Assembly (NCBI GenBank): GCA_964613665.1
Contig: CAZTIG010000005.1
Coordinates: forward strand, 39,801-103,800
Length of the DNA: 64,000 nucleotides
Direction of reading: 5' to 3'
From: CAZQFV01 sp964613665
Lineage (GTDB): Bacteria > Chloroflexota > Chloroflexia > DTKN01
The position numbers and the translations under genes are program-made. The stretch's first letter is position 1. Each line of letters begins with the position of its first letter. The notes beneath the pieces are model-generated. The model saw nothing but the letters and a program-made list of their open reading frames with translations, was not told the DNA's origin and searched no databases. Below are positions 23,076 through 31,613 of the stretch, in pieces.

Positions 23076-23975
23076 ATGGACACATCTCGCCCGATGAGAA
23101 GAGTGAAGCAGGCCCGCGCCCTGAGCGAGCGGACGATGCGCTTTGCCATGTTCCTGGTGCGCCTGGTGCCGCGGTGGCTGGGATACCCCCTGGCAGAGTG
23201 GTCCGGAAGGCTCTTTGCCGTGCTATCGCCCACGGCCCGCGGCATCGTCGAGGGCAACCTGGCGCCGGTCCTGCAGACGAGCGACCCGCGACGACTGCGG
23301 CGAGTGGCGATCGAGGTCTTCCGCCACGCCGCGCGGGCCTACTACGAGATGTTCTACCTGCCCTCTCTGCGCCCGGAGAAGATCAGGTCTATGGTCAACA
23401 TGGTGGAACCGGGGTGGACACGCTTCCAGGAGCTGTTTCGACAGGGCCGGGGGGTGATCCTGACCTCGACGCACCAGAGCAGCTTCGACCTGGCCGGCCA
23501 GGCCATCGCTGCCCACGGGCACGCCATGCTGGTCATCGCCCTGCCGAGTGGGGAGAAGGGCTTTGCCTTCATGAACCAACTGCGCCTCTTTCAGGGAGTG
23601 CAGGTCGTACCGGCCGGCCCGCGGGCCCTGCGGGAGGCCATGCGCATGCTGCAGGCCGGCAAGGCCGTGGTCGTGGCCGGAGACCGCCCGATCCGCGGGC
23701 AGGGAACCATGGTCGAGTTCTTCGGGCGGCCCACCCTGCTGCCCGACGGCGCCGTGCGGCTGGCCATGCGCACCGGGGCCGCGCTCGTGCCGACCTTCTG
23801 CCGCCGGGAAAAGGGGCAGTACTGGCTCGAGTTCCACGAGCTGGACCTGCCGCGCACGGACGACCTCGAGGCCGATGTACGCACCCACACCCAGCGGCTG
23901 GCCCGGATCATGGAGCAGGTCATCCGCGCCCACCCCGAGCAGTGGCACCTGCTGCAGAAGCTGTGGGAGGAGTAG
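23076..23975 (+). CDS. lysophospholipid/lauroyl-type acyltransferase (LpxL/PIM acyltransferase-like)
   Basis: 299 aa. The catalytic HX4D motif is HQSSFD, and the block GDRPIRGQGTMVEFFGRP matches the acyl-acceptor motif of the LpxL/HtrB family. The N-terminal helix (FAMFLVRLVPRWLGYPLAEW) suggests membrane attachment. The family acylates lipid A in diderms or phosphatidylinositol mannosides in actinobacteria; in a Chloroflexota-like cell the acceptor is open. Start at ATG 23076, 26 bp after tgt. Confidence 0.85.
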   Translation: MDTSRPMRRVKQARALSERTMRFAMFLVRLVPRWLGYPLAEWSGRLFAVLSPTARGIVEGNLAPVLQTSDPRRLRRVAIEVFRHAARAYYEMFYLPSLRPEKIRSMVNMVEPGWTRFQELFRQGRGVILTSTHQSSFDLAGQAIAAHGHAMLVIALPSGEKGFAFMNQLRLFQGVQVVPAGPRALREAMRMLQAGKAVVVAGDRPIRGQGTMVEFFGRPTLLPDGAVRLAMRTGAALVPTFCRREKGQYWLEFHELDLPRTDDLEADVRTHTQRLARIMEQVIRAHPEQWHLLQKLWEE

Positions 23976-23978
23976 CCT

Positions 23979-24051
23979 CAGCGATCAGCGATCAGCGGTC
24001 AGCGCGTGCTCCGGGGGGGCGCCTGACAGCGGACTGCCGACAGCCGATTGC
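23979..24051. repeat. two-armed heptamer array between convergent genes
   Basis: Four CAGCGAT/CAGCGGT units (23979-24006) face units such as TGACAGC, GGACTGC and CGACAGC (24024-24051) of opposite orientation. The array sits between the stops of two convergent genes, where a hairpin could act as a terminator. Confidence 0.75.
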
Positions 24052-24055
24052 CTCC

Positions 24056-24691
24056 CTAGCCCATCCGCTCCTCGACCACCTGCATGATCGCCGCGCGGCG
24101 CTCGGCCAATCCCTTGGTGACGCGGTTCATGCGCCGCTTCACCTGGGCGACAAAGGGCTCGTCCTCCAGCGTGGGCAGGTTGATCTTGACGTTCATCAGG
24201 GCGCTGTGGACGGCGCACTCGCCCAGCAGGGCAGCAATGCCGGCGTCGCTCACCGCCAGCTTGCTGCCCTTTTCGGCCACCGGTCCGGCGAGTTGCAGCA
24301 CCTGCGCGGCGGCCTCGGCGATCTCCAGCGGCACCTGCGTTGCCTCCATGGTCGCCTGCTGCACGGCAGCGTAGCGGTCGGCCTGCTGCTCGTCGGTCTC
24401 CTTGGGCAGCTTGTACGCCACCGCCAGCCGGCCGTAGGCCTCCACATCGGCCTGGATCAGGCCCTGCAGGCGGTGGCGCACGGACTCGGCCTGCTCACGG
24501 TACTGCGCGATCTCGGCCTCGACGCTGGCATACGCCTTCTTGCCCAGTGTCAGGTCGCAGACCATCGTCACCAGGCCGGCCGCCAGGGCCCCGCTGAGGG
24601 CAGCGACACTGCCGCCGCCGGGCACGGGGGCCTTGCTGGCCAGCTCATCCAGGAACTGCTGTACCGTCTTGCCCAGGAACTCCTCGCTCAT
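24056..24691 (-). CDS. fchA: methenyltetrahydrofolate cyclohydrolase/formiminotransferase-cyclodeaminase family
   Basis: A 211-aa all-helical FTCD cyclodeaminase domain, as in stand-alone FchA. Signature APVPGGGSVAALSGALAAGLVTMVC near the N-terminus is seen in two overlapping pieces (APVPGGGSVAALSGA, AAGLVTMVC). The enzyme interconverts methenyl-THF and 10-formyl-THF (or deaminates formimino-THF). The ATG overlaps the thyX stop (ATGA), coupling it to another folate enzyme. Gene symbol is by family resemblance. Confidence 0.85.
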   Translation of the reverse strand: MSEEFLGKTVQQFLDELASKAPVPGGGSVAALSGALAAGLVTMVCDLTLGKKAYASVEAEIAQYREQAESVRHRLQGLIQADVEAYGRLAVAYKLPKETDEQQADRYAAVQQATMEATQVPLEIAEAAAQVLQLAGPVAEKGSKLAVSDAGIAALLGECAVHSALMNVKINLPTLEDEPFVAQVKRRMNRVTKGLAERRAAIMQVVEERMG

Positions 24692-25380
24692 CGCACCTCC
24701 ATCTGTTCGCTCTCTCGCCGCGGGTAACGCCCGCACGACTCGCGCTCGTCGCAGTAGCCCAACCGATCGCACTTGACCACAAGGAACGAGGCCAGGAACG
24801 GGTTGATCGCCCGCACGGCCTCGACGGCGCGCGTAAAGAGCTGCCGGATCTCCCACTGCGCGCGCACGCAGGTGCGCAGCCCGACGGCGTGGATCAGCTC
24901 GCGCAGGTTCATCGACATGGTCAGATGGGTTGTCACCGCCTGGGGCAGCACGAAGCGGGCATCCTCGGCGGGAACGCCGGCCGCCAGCGCCGCCTCGTAC
25001 AGCTGATCGAGGTCGGCCATCGCCTGGCGGTAGCGCCCGAGCAGCTCCGGGCCGGCCCGTTCCCAAGAGGCCGGCGTGACGTAGGGGAAGGGGCCCACCA
25101 CGTAGCGCTGCGACTGCTGGCTGTAGGAGGCCAGGCGGTGGCGGACGAGCTGATGGCTGGCACTGCGCGAGCAGCCTTCGACGGCAAATGTGAAGGACAC
25201 GTGCTCCAGGATCGAGTGGTGCCCGCTGGCGGCGATCTGGCCGATCAGCCGCTCCATCCGCTCCCGCGCGGGAGCCTCCTCCCAGACCTGCGAGGGCCGG
25301 CTGGAACTGTAGCACGTCCGGGCCGCGGTGTAGAGCACCCGCAGCGGCTCCGGCGTGCAGGCCAGGACACGGACCTCCAC
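24688..25380 (-). CDS. thyX: FAD-dependent thymidylate synthase ThyX
   Basis: 230 aa. The ThyX motif RHRLASYSQQSQR (RHRxxSxxxxSxR) is intact. ThyX methylates dUMP with methylene-THF and reduced FAD. A GTG start at 25380 follows AGGAGGG closely; earlier codons belong to the prepilin peptidase frame. The C-terminal tail has an extra Cys-rich stretch (CDRLGYCDERESCGRYP). The arrangement thyX-fchA joins folate consumption with one-carbon recycling. Confidence 0.95.
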   Translation of the reverse strand: MEVRVLACTPEPLRVLYTAARTCYSSSRPSQVWEEAPARERMERLIGQIAASGHHSILEHVSFTFAVEGCSRSASHQLVRHRLASYSQQSQRYVVGPFPYVTPASWERAGPELLGRYRQAMADLDQLYEAALAAGVPAEDARFVLPQAVTTHLTMSMNLRELIHAVGLRTCVRAQWEIRQLFTRAVEAVRAINPFLASFLVVKCDRLGYCDERESCGRYPRRESEQMEVR

Positions 25381-25390
25381 GGCGACCCTC

Positions 25391-26137
25391 CTAGAAGCTC
25401 CAGGGGGCCCACAGGCACAGGTACAGCAGGGCGCCCAGGCACAGGAACGAACCGTAGGGCATATAGTCGCGCGGCCGGCCGCGGCGCGTGAGCAGGAGGA
25501 GCCCTCCACCGAGGCCCGCCATGACCATGCCCAGGGCCAGGGCCAGGGTAGCCCCGGGGAAACCGGCCATGGCCCCGATGGTCCCGGCCAACCAGACATC
25601 CCCCAGGCCGAGGGCCTGGCTGTGAAAGAGGATCTGTCCCAGCAGAAAGAGCAGGCCAAAGAAGGCCACGCCGATGCCCATGCCCAGGAGGCAGTAGAGG
25701 ATCGTCGGGTGCCCCGGCAGTGGGAGCAGCGCCCCCAGCAGCGCCACCGCCGCGGCGGGCACGATGACCGCGTAGTAGATGTAGCGGTGCAGCCAGTCCA
25801 GGAAGAGGGTCAGGATGAGGGCCAGGCTGAAGACGGCGTAGAGCGCAGCCCGCTCGGCCGGGTGCAGCAGGAAGAGCACCCCCAGCATCAGCGCCGTCAA
25901 CAGCTCCAACAGGGGAAAGGTATACGGGATGGGCTTGTGGCAGTGCCGGCAGCGGCCGCGCTGGACCAGGTAGCCGGCCAGCGGCAGCAGCTCCCAGCTC
26001 AACGGATGGCCACAGCGGGTGCAGCCCGGCCGGTGGCGCAGGGATCGCTCGCGCGGCAGGCGCTGCACGATGACGTTCATCGCCGCACCCAGGAAGAGGC
26101 CGGCCACCGCCGCCAAAGCCGCCAGATCGAGCCTCAC
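25391..26137 (-). CDS. type 4 prepilin peptidase (A24 family)
   Basis: 248-aa polytopic membrane protein. The zinc-binding loop with two CxxC pairs (CTRCGHPL and CRHCHKPI) and the two aspartates of the aspartic protease (FLDWLHR and GLGDVWLAG) are present. About 7 transmembrane segments. It cleaves and N-methylates type IV pilin or pseudopilin leaders; no pilin gene is in the window. GTG start at 26137 with GGAGGAG upstream. Confidence 0.92.
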   Translation of the reverse strand: MRLDLAALAAVAGLFLGAAMNVIVQRLPRERSLRHRPGCTRCGHPLSWELLPLAGYLVQRGRCRHCHKPIPYTFPLLELLTALMLGVLFLLHPAERAALYAVFSLALILTLFLDWLHRYIYYAVIVPAAAVALLGALLPLPGHPTILYCLLGMGIGVAFFGLLFLLGQILFHSQALGLGDVWLAGTIGAMAGFPGATLALALGMVMAGLGGGLLLLTRRGRPRDYMPYGSFLCLGALLYLCLWAPWSF

Positions 26138-26152
26138 CGAATCGCTCCTCCG

Positions 26153-27241
26153 CTAGGGCCGGTAGCGCGCCACGTTGATGTTGTGCTCCTCCAGCGTTCT
26201 GGCAAAGGCGTGCTCGCCGCTCCCGTCGCCCTTGGCGACGAAGAAGTAGTAGTCGGTCTGGGCCGGCTCGACGACGGCCCGCAGCGCGGCCAGCCCGGGA
26301 CTGCAGATCGGCCCCGGGGGCAGGCCGGCGTGGCGGTAGGTGTTGTACGGGTTGTCGTACTCGGCCAGCGTCTCCACCCCCAGCTCGTCAAAGTAGATCA
26401 CGGGCCACCAGCGTCCCTGGTCCTCGCTGTAACCCAGGGCGTACTGCACCGTCGGATCGGCCTCCAGCGGCATCCCTGCGGCGAGGCGGTTCAGATAGAC
26501 GCTGGCGATGATCGGGCGCTCCGAGTCCACGATCGCCTCGCGCTCGACGACAGAGGCCAGCGTCACCACGTCAAAGATGCTCATGCCGTGCAGCGCGGCC
26601 TGCTCGCGCATCGTCGCGCTGAAGCGGCGGTCAAAGTTCTGCAGGACAAAGTCCACGATCTGCGTGGAGGTGTAGGCGAGGGGCACCTTGTACGTGTCCG
26701 GGAAGATGTACCCTTCGAGTGTGGCAGTGATGGGCCGGTCGGCCAGGAAGCGGTAGTCGTAGGGCACCTCCAACGCCGCGGCGAACTCCTCGGCCGACAT
26801 GACCCCCTGCTCCTCCAACTGCTCGCCGATCTCCTCCAGCCGCAGCCCCTCGCGGATGGTGAAGGTGATATCCTCCTGGGGCGGAGCCTTGCTCAGCGCC
26901 TCCAGAATCTCGTCCATCGTCATGTCGCTGCGCAGCGTGTAGCGGCCGACCTTGAGCTGTCCGTCCATCCCGCGCAGGCTGGACCAGCCCCGGAAGAGCC
27001 ACTCGCCCGGGATGAAGAGAAAGCCGTGGATCAGCCCCTTGTCCTGCAAGTTGCGGGCAATCTGGGCGGTGCTCTCGCCCTCATTGATCTCAAAGACGAT
27101 CTCTACCGGTTCGCCGCTCGTGCTCCCGGCCGCAGCGGGGGGGGCGAAGCGGGCAAAGTGGATCAGGTAGTACGACACCGCCACGGCGAGGACAGCCACG
27201 ATCAGCAGGAGCAGAAAGACGAAACGCAAGAAATCGCGCAT
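26153..27241 (-). CDS. mltG: endolytic murein transglycosylase MltG (YceG-like)
   Basis: 362 aa. One N-terminal transmembrane helix (FVFLLLLIVAVLAVAVSYYL), LysM-like region, then the YceG domain. The catalytic Glu lies in LASVVEREA, and the conserved block DPTVQYALG, YNTYRHAGLPPGPICSPG matches the family. It cleaves nascent glycan strands and so helps set strand length. AAGGAGGG precedes the ATG at 27241. First gene of the mltG-prepilin peptidase-thyX-fchA operon. Confidence 0.93.
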   Translation of the reverse strand: MRDFLRFVFLLLLIVAVLAVAVSYYLIHFARFAPPAAAGSTSGEPVEIVFEINEGESTAQIARNLQDKGLIHGFLFIPGEWLFRGWSSLRGMDGQLKVGRYTLRSDMTMDEILEALSKAPPQEDITFTIREGLRLEEIGEQLEEQGVMSAEEFAAALEVPYDYRFLADRPITATLEGYIFPDTYKVPLAYTSTQIVDFVLQNFDRRFSATMREQAALHGMSIFDVVTLASVVEREAIVDSERPIIASVYLNRLAAGMPLEADPTVQYALGYSEDQGRWWPVIYFDELGVETLAEYDNPYNTYRHAGLPPGPICSPGLAALRAVVEPAQTDYYFFVAKGDGSGEHAFARTLEEHNINVARYRP

Positions 27242-27283
27242 GGGTCCGCAGCCCTCCTTGCCACCATACTGGGTACGGCCCGT

Positions 27284-27311
27284 ATTATAGCACAGGACAC
27301 CGATTTGGCAA
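27284..27311 (-). promoter_or_regulatory. mltG operon promoter
   Basis: On the minus strand -35 TTGCCA (27306-27311), 16 bp, extended -10 TGCTATAAT (TATAAT at 27284-27289). The -35 is only 6 bp from the left end of a TIR element. Confidence 0.78.
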
Positions 27312-27317
27312 TCACCG

Positions 27318-27481
27318 CACGGCGATATCAAGGGGTGCCAGTGCACAGCGGATGGCAAGCGCCCGGCCGGCGTACGGTGCGGCATGGTCGCACCATTGCC
27401 GTGTCCCTGGATGTGCGGCGTCGGGCCGTTGCCGGAGCCGGGCACTTGCCGGTCAAGGCCGGCGACTTTGGTACGGCCGTG
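27318..27481 (+). repeat. TIR element copy A (164 bp, MITE-like)
   Basis: Right terminal repeat GCGACTTTGGTACGGCCGTG (27462-27481). Left terminal repeat is a diverged match to CACGGCCGTATCAARGTCGC (27318-27337). Internal inverted segments GGCAAGCGCCCGGCC and GGGCACTTGCC allow a long hairpin. The interior matches copies B and C closely (for example the block GATGTGCGGCGTCG). No protein is encoded. It lies between divergent promoters, its right end 17 bp before a -35 box. Confidence 0.85.
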
Positions 27482-27498
27482 GATCGCCCCGGACCCCT

Positions 27499-27527
27499 TT
27501 GCCCGAATCGCGGACCTGTGCTATACT
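27499..27527 (+). promoter_or_regulatory. promoter of the TPR/zinc-ribbon gene
   Basis: -35 TTGCCC (27499-27504), 17 bp, extended -10 TGCTATACT (TATACT at 27522-27527). The start codon is only 17 bp downstream of the -10. Confidence 0.78.
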
Positions 27528-27544
27528 GCGCGCGCGAGGCAACC

Positions 27545-29074
27545 GTGGCTGCTGCTCAGGAGCTGGAGGCACAACTGAAACGGGCCATCCTGGCGCTCCA
27601 GGCCGGCCAGACGGCGCAGGCCCGCACCATGCTGGCCGCCCTGCTGCGGCAGGACCCGCAGTACGCCGCAGCCTGGGTCTGGATGGGCAAGGCCGTCGAC
27701 GATCCCGAGAAGCGCAAGGAGTGCTTCTCCCGAGCCCTGCGGCTGGACCCCGACAACGACGAGGCCCGGCTGGGGATGGTCGCCCTGCTCTCCGGGCCAC
27801 AGGCGGGTGCGGCGGAGCAGCCCGGCCCTCCGGCACAGGTGACCGCCTACCCATCGCCGTGCCCGAACTGTGGTGCGCACCTGCGCTTCGACATTGCGGC
27901 GCGCGCCCTGCGCTGCCAGCACTGCGGTACAGAGCACCCTCTGCCCGAGCAGGCCCGGCCACCGGTCTGGCTGGGCCTGCCCCCCGACCTCGCCACACCG
28001 GAGGCGCAGCAGGAACCCTACGGCAGGGATGCCCTGCGCTGCCGCTCCTGCGGCGCGGTCACCGAGCTATCCGTCCGCACCGCCTCCCTGGCATGCCCCT
28101 TCTGCGGCTCGCCCCAGGTCGTCCGCGAGACGGCCGGCAGCCTGCTGATACCGCCCCGCGCCATCGTCCCCTTTGCCCTGGAGCGGGAGGAGGCGGAACA
28201 AGCCCTGCGCGAGTGGCTCGGCCGGGGCTGGTCGCGCCCCGATGACCTGGCCCAGCGGGCCGCTATCCTGGACATGCACGGGGTCTACCTGCCGTTCTGG
28301 TCCTTCAAGGGGCTGGGGGTGGTCTCATTCCGCACGGAGGCGCGCGGGCTGGCTGCCGCGCCGCTGCCGACGCCGCAGAAGCAGCACCTGCCCGTCCAGG
28401 ACGTGCTGGTGCCGGCCTCCTTCAGCCTCGACCGGAAGGTCCTCCGCCAGATCGAGCCGTTCGACCTGCGGGCGGCGCTGGCCTTTCGCCCGCTCTACCT
28501 GGCCGGCTGGCCGGCCGAGGTCTACCAGGTAGCCCTGGCCGACGCCGCCATGGAAGCCCAGATCCGCATGGCCCAGGAATCGCGCGCCAGGGCCGAGGTC
28601 CTGGCCCCGGTCCTGGCCCAGACGGACGATGAAATGGAGGGCGGTCTCGGCGCATGGAGCGCGCAGAACAGGTCGCGCCGCCAGGTGGTCGACTACCGGC
28701 CCGACTTTTGTACCGCCCAGCTGGACTCGTTCCTGCACCTGATGCTGCCCGTCTGGCTCGGCGCCTATCGCTATCGGGGCCGTGTCTTCTCCTTTGCCGT
28801 GAACGGGCAGAACGGCCGGGCCGGCGGGGAGGCCCCGCGCAGCGCGACGACGATCGCCCTGGCCGTCGCCTGTGGCCTGGCCGGCCTGGTCCTCCTGGCC
28901 ATGGCGCTGTGGTATCTCTGGCCGGCCATCCGCGGCGTCGTGCCCCAGCAGACCGTGGACCGGCGGGCCTCCTCCAACCTGCTCGGCCTGGCACTCCTGG
29001 CCGGGGCGGTGCTGTTCCTGCTCTTTGAGCTGATCGCCATCCTGCCCAGGTTCCGCAGCCGCCGGCGAGGCTAG
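27545..29074 (+). CDS. TPR and double zinc-ribbon membrane protein
   Basis: 509 aa. Residues ~1-85 are TPR-like (AAAWVWMGKAVDDPEKRKEC, RALRLDPDNDEARLGM). Two zinc ribbons follow (CPNCG...CQHCG and CRSCG...CPFCG). A ~230-aa mixed domain with a FWSFKG motif is next, and two C-terminal transmembrane helices (LAVACGLAGLVLLAMALWYL; LGLALLAGAVLFLLFELIAI). The family is the uncharacterised zinc-ribbon membrane proteins of Chloroflexota. The GTG at 27545 is chosen from the promoter; the very long open frame upstream overlaps the mltG operon on the other strand and is spurious. Confidence 0.82.
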   Translation: MAAAQELEAQLKRAILALQAGQTAQARTMLAALLRQDPQYAAAWVWMGKAVDDPEKRKECFSRALRLDPDNDEARLGMVALLSGPQAGAAEQPGPPAQVTAYPSPCPNCGAHLRFDIAARALRCQHCGTEHPLPEQARPPVWLGLPPDLATPEAQQEPYGRDALRCRSCGAVTELSVRTASLACPFCGSPQVVRETAGSLLIPPRAIVPFALEREEAEQALREWLGRGWSRPDDLAQRAAILDMHGVYLPFWSFKGLGVVSFRTEARGLAAAPLPTPQKQHLPVQDVLVPASFSLDRKVLRQIEPFDLRAALAFRPLYLAGWPAEVYQVALADAAMEAQIRMAQESRARAEVLAPVLAQTDDEMEGGLGAWSAQNRSRRQVVDYRPDFCTAQLDSFLHLMLPVWLGAYRYRGRVFSFAVNGQNGRAGGEAPRSATTIALAVACGLAGLVLLAMALWYLWPAIRGVVPQQTVDRRASSNLLGLALLAGAVLFLLFELIAILPRFRSRRRG

Positions 29075-29098
29075 CGCCGGGCCACACACGGAGCGACG

Positions 29099-30823
29099 AT
29101 GTCTCGCATCGACCTGGTGTTACTGCACGCTCCCAGCGTGTACGACTTCCGCCGTGAGGCGATCCTGTACGGCCCGGTGAGCGACCTGATCCCCTCGGGG
29201 CCGCTCTTTGAGATGTACCCCATCGGCTTCAGCACCATGGCCGAGTACCTGGAGCGGCACGGCTTCCGCGTGCGCATCGTCAACCTGGCGGCGCGGATGC
29301 TGCGCGATGCCCGCTTCGACGTGCCCGCTTTCCTGGCGAAGCTGCAGCCCACCGTCTTCGGCATCGACCTGCACTGGCTGCCCCACGCCCACGGCAGCCT
29401 GGCCGTGGCCGCGCTGCTGAAGGAGCTGCACCCGCATACCCCGGTTCTCTTCGGCGGCCTCTCCGCCAGCTACTACCACGACGAGCTCATGGGGTATCCG
29501 CAGGTAGATTATGTCCTGCGCGGCGACTCGGCCGAGGAGCCGCTGCGGCAGCTCATGGTCGCGCTGCGCGACGGCGGCGACCTGGCGGCAGTCCCCAACC
29601 TGACGTGGCGGGATGGTGGTGTCGTGCGCGCGAACCCCCTCTCCTGGGTTCCGGAGGCGCTCGACGGGATCGTCCTGGACTATCGCCAGCTGCTGCGGGC
29701 AGTGCCGCGCTACATGGACCTGCGCAGCGCCGTGCCCTTTGACCGCTGGATGGAATACCCCATCACCGCGGCGTTGAGCGTGCGCGGCTGCACGCAGGGC
29801 TGCCTGACCTGTGGCGGCTCGGCCGCAGCCTACCGCTTGGTGTGCAACCGGCCCCGGCCGGCCTACCGACCGCCGGAGGTCCTGGCCGATGACATGGCCG
29901 CAGTGCGCCGCTTCAACCGCGGCCCGCTCTTCATCCTGGGTGATCTGCGCCAGGCCGGCGAGGAGTACGCCCGCCTTTTCCTGGAGGCCGCGGCGCGCAA
30001 GCGCATCGGCGGTGAGGTCATCGCCGAGGTGTTCGCCCCGGCCTCGCGCGAGTTCCTGGACCTGCTGAACCGGGCCTTTCCCGGCTGCGTGCTCGAGTTC
30101 TCCCTGGAGTCGCACGACGTGCGCGTGCGGCAGGCCTTTGGCAAGCCCTACGACAACGCGGCCGTGGAGGCAACGTTGGCGGCCGCGCTGGCGGCCGGGT
30201 GCCGGCGGGTGGACGTCTTCTTCATGATCGGGCTGCCGGAGCAGGACCCTGCCTCGGTGCTGGACACGATCGCCTACTGCGGCGAGCTGCTGGGGCGCCA
30301 CGGTAAGCAGGGCCGGCTCGCGCCCTTTATCTCGCCGCTGGCCCCCTTCGTGGACCCCGGCAGCCGCGCCTTCGAGGAGCCCGAACGCCACGGCTACCGC
30401 TTCTTCTGCCGCACCCTGGAGGAGCACCGTCGCGCCCTGCTCGGTCCCACCTGGCTGCAGACGCTGAACTATGAGACGCGCTGGCTGACACGCGAGCAGA
30501 TCGTCGCCGTGACGTACGAGGCCGGCCGGCGGCTCAACCGGCTGAAGGAGCAACACGGCCTGGTACCGCCCGAGGTGGCCCGGGAGGTCGCCGCGCGCAT
30601 CGACCGGGCCGAGGCCATGCTGCACCGGGTGACCGCCCTGTGGCACGAGGGCGCGCTCGAGGCCATCCGCGCGCTCAAGCTGGAGATCGACCTCCTGAGC
30701 ATCTCGACCGTCTGCGACAAGAGCGAGCTGGACCTGCCCGGCCGGCGGCTAAACTGGCTGGGGGCGACGTGGGCCTATCTTCGCGGCCTGTGGCCGGAGC
30801 GCCGGGCAGAGCGCGACCGGTGA
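29099..30823 (+). CDS. B12-binding/radical SAM protein
   Basis: 574 aa. The N-terminal cobalamin-binding-like Rossmann domain (~residues 1-150, with LLHAPSVYDF and FGGLSASYY) is followed by a radical SAM barrel. The 4Fe-4S motif is C231-x3-C235-x2-C238 (RGCTQGCLTCGGS). A ~150-aa helical C-terminus completes it. The layout resembles the Ta0216-type B12/radical SAM family, whose substrate is unknown. No typical DXHXXG B12 lower-ligand motif is evident, so cobalamin may bind base-off or not at all. Start at ATG 29099, 24 bp after the zinc-ribbon gene, so likely same transcript. Confidence 0.85.
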   Translation: MSRIDLVLLHAPSVYDFRREAILYGPVSDLIPSGPLFEMYPIGFSTMAEYLERHGFRVRIVNLAARMLRDARFDVPAFLAKLQPTVFGIDLHWLPHAHGSLAVAALLKELHPHTPVLFGGLSASYYHDELMGYPQVDYVLRGDSAEEPLRQLMVALRDGGDLAAVPNLTWRDGGVVRANPLSWVPEALDGIVLDYRQLLRAVPRYMDLRSAVPFDRWMEYPITAALSVRGCTQGCLTCGGSAAAYRLVCNRPRPAYRPPEVLADDMAAVRRFNRGPLFILGDLRQAGEEYARLFLEAAARKRIGGEVIAEVFAPASREFLDLLNRAFPGCVLEFSLESHDVRVRQAFGKPYDNAAVEATLAAALAAGCRRVDVFFMIGLPEQDPASVLDTIAYCGELLGRHGKQGRLAPFISPLAPFVDPGSRAFEEPERHGYRFFCRTLEEHRRALLGPTWLQTLNYETRWLTREQIVAVTYEAGRRLNRLKEQHGLVPPEVAREVAARIDRAEAMLHRVTALWHEGALEAIRALKLEIDLLSISTVCDKSELDLPGRRLNWLGATWAYLRGLWPERRAERDR

Positions 30824-30841
30824 CCGGGGTTCGGGGTCGCG

Positions 30842-30991
30842 CACGGCCGTATCAAAGTCGCCGGCCTTGACCGGCAAGTGCCCGGCTCAGGCAACGGCAC
30901 GACGCCGCACATCCAGGGACACGGCAATGGCGCGGCCATGCCGCGCTGTACGCCGGCCGCTGTGCATCGGCGCGACCTGGATATCGCCGTG
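30842..30991 (-). repeat. TIR element copy B (150 bp, inverted)
   Basis: Terminal repeat CACGGCCGTATCAAAGTCGC at 30842-30861, and its diverged partner GCGACCTGGATATCGCCGTG at 30972-30991. It is in the opposite orientation to copies A and C and lacks ~17 bp of the internal GGCAAGTGCCCGGCC segment. It ends 18 bp before the -35 box of the TM2 zinc-ribbon gene. Confidence 0.88.
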
Positions 30992-31009
30992 GGGGTCGCG
31001 GAATGTTCC

Positions 31010-31038
31010 TTGACAGGGCATGGGCGGTATGCTATAAT
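31010..31038 (+). promoter_or_regulatory. perfect consensus promoter of the TM2 zinc-ribbon gene
   Basis: TTGACA (31010-31015), 17 bp, TATAAT (31033-31038) with extended TGC. The ~65-nt leader contains a second ATG with AAGGAG (31058) in another frame; the ATG at 31110 has the better AAAGGAGG site. Confidence 0.92.
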
Positions 31039-31109
31039 CTCGCGCCAAGGAGATCGAATGGACCGCGGAGGACACGCGCCCTCCCCTGGCAAGAGCAAAG
31101 GAGGCTCGG

Positions 31110-31544
31110 ATGTTCTGTCGGAACTGCGGCAAGGAGCTGGGGCCGGCTGCGGAGTTCTGCACCAACTGCGGTGTCCGGCCGCTCAACGGGAACCAGTTCT
31201 GCCACGTCTGCGGCGCGCAGACACTGCCGGTCGCCGAGGTCTGCGTCCGCTGCGGGGCCCGGCTGGCCGGCGGGGTAGCCGGGGGCGTGTCCGACAAGTC
31301 GCGCACGGCCGCCACGCTGCTGGCCTTTTTCCTGGGCCACCTCGGTATCCACCGCTTCTACCTCGGACTCAACGGGACGGCCATCGTGATGCTGGTCATG
31401 GGCATCATCGGCTGGGCCACATCCTGGCTCCTCTTCGGGCTCATCCTCCTCGTGCCGGTCTATATCTGGGCTTTCGTCGACTTTATCATATGCGTCGCCG
31501 GCTCGATGCGCGACGACAAGGGCCTGCTCGTCTCCAAGTGGTAG
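31110..31544 (+). CDS. zinc-ribbon TM2-domain membrane protein
   Basis: 144 aa. Two zinc-ribbon hairpins in residues 1-50 (CRNCG/CTNCG and CHVCG/CVRCG), then a TM2 domain: AFFLGHLGIHRFYLGLNGTA followed by two membrane helices with a short turn and DFI. TM2 proteins are widespread and of unclear role. The ATG follows AAAGGAGG. A terminator follows its stop. Confidence 0.9.
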   Translation: MFCRNCGKELGPAAEFCTNCGVRPLNGNQFCHVCGAQTLPVAEVCVRCGARLAGGVAGGVSDKSRTAATLLAFFLGHLGIHRFYLGLNGTAIVMLVMGIIGWATSWLLFGLILLVPVYIWAFVDFIICVAGSMRDDKGLLVSKW

Positions 31545-31569
31545 GCCCGACGCATCGCCCGAATACGCC

Positions 31570-31602
31570 GAGCCAGCCCATCTGGGCTGGCTCGTTCCTT
31601 TC
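31570..31602 (+). terminator. rho-independent terminator after the TM2 gene
   Basis: A perfect inverted repeat GAGCCAGCCCA / TGGGCTGGCTC (31570-31593) with a tight loop, followed by GTTCCTTTC. The stem is symmetric and could also stop transcripts from the tRNA gene on the other strand. Confidence 0.82.
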
Positions 31603-31613
31603 GGCACTCCCAG

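Noticed and set aside
25355..27544. Very long plus-strand open frame before the TPR/zinc-ribbon gene
   Set aside because: It overlaps mltG and prepilin peptidase on the other strand, is rich in Arg/Gln/Gly of shadow type, and a promoter at 27499-27527 places the real start at 27545.
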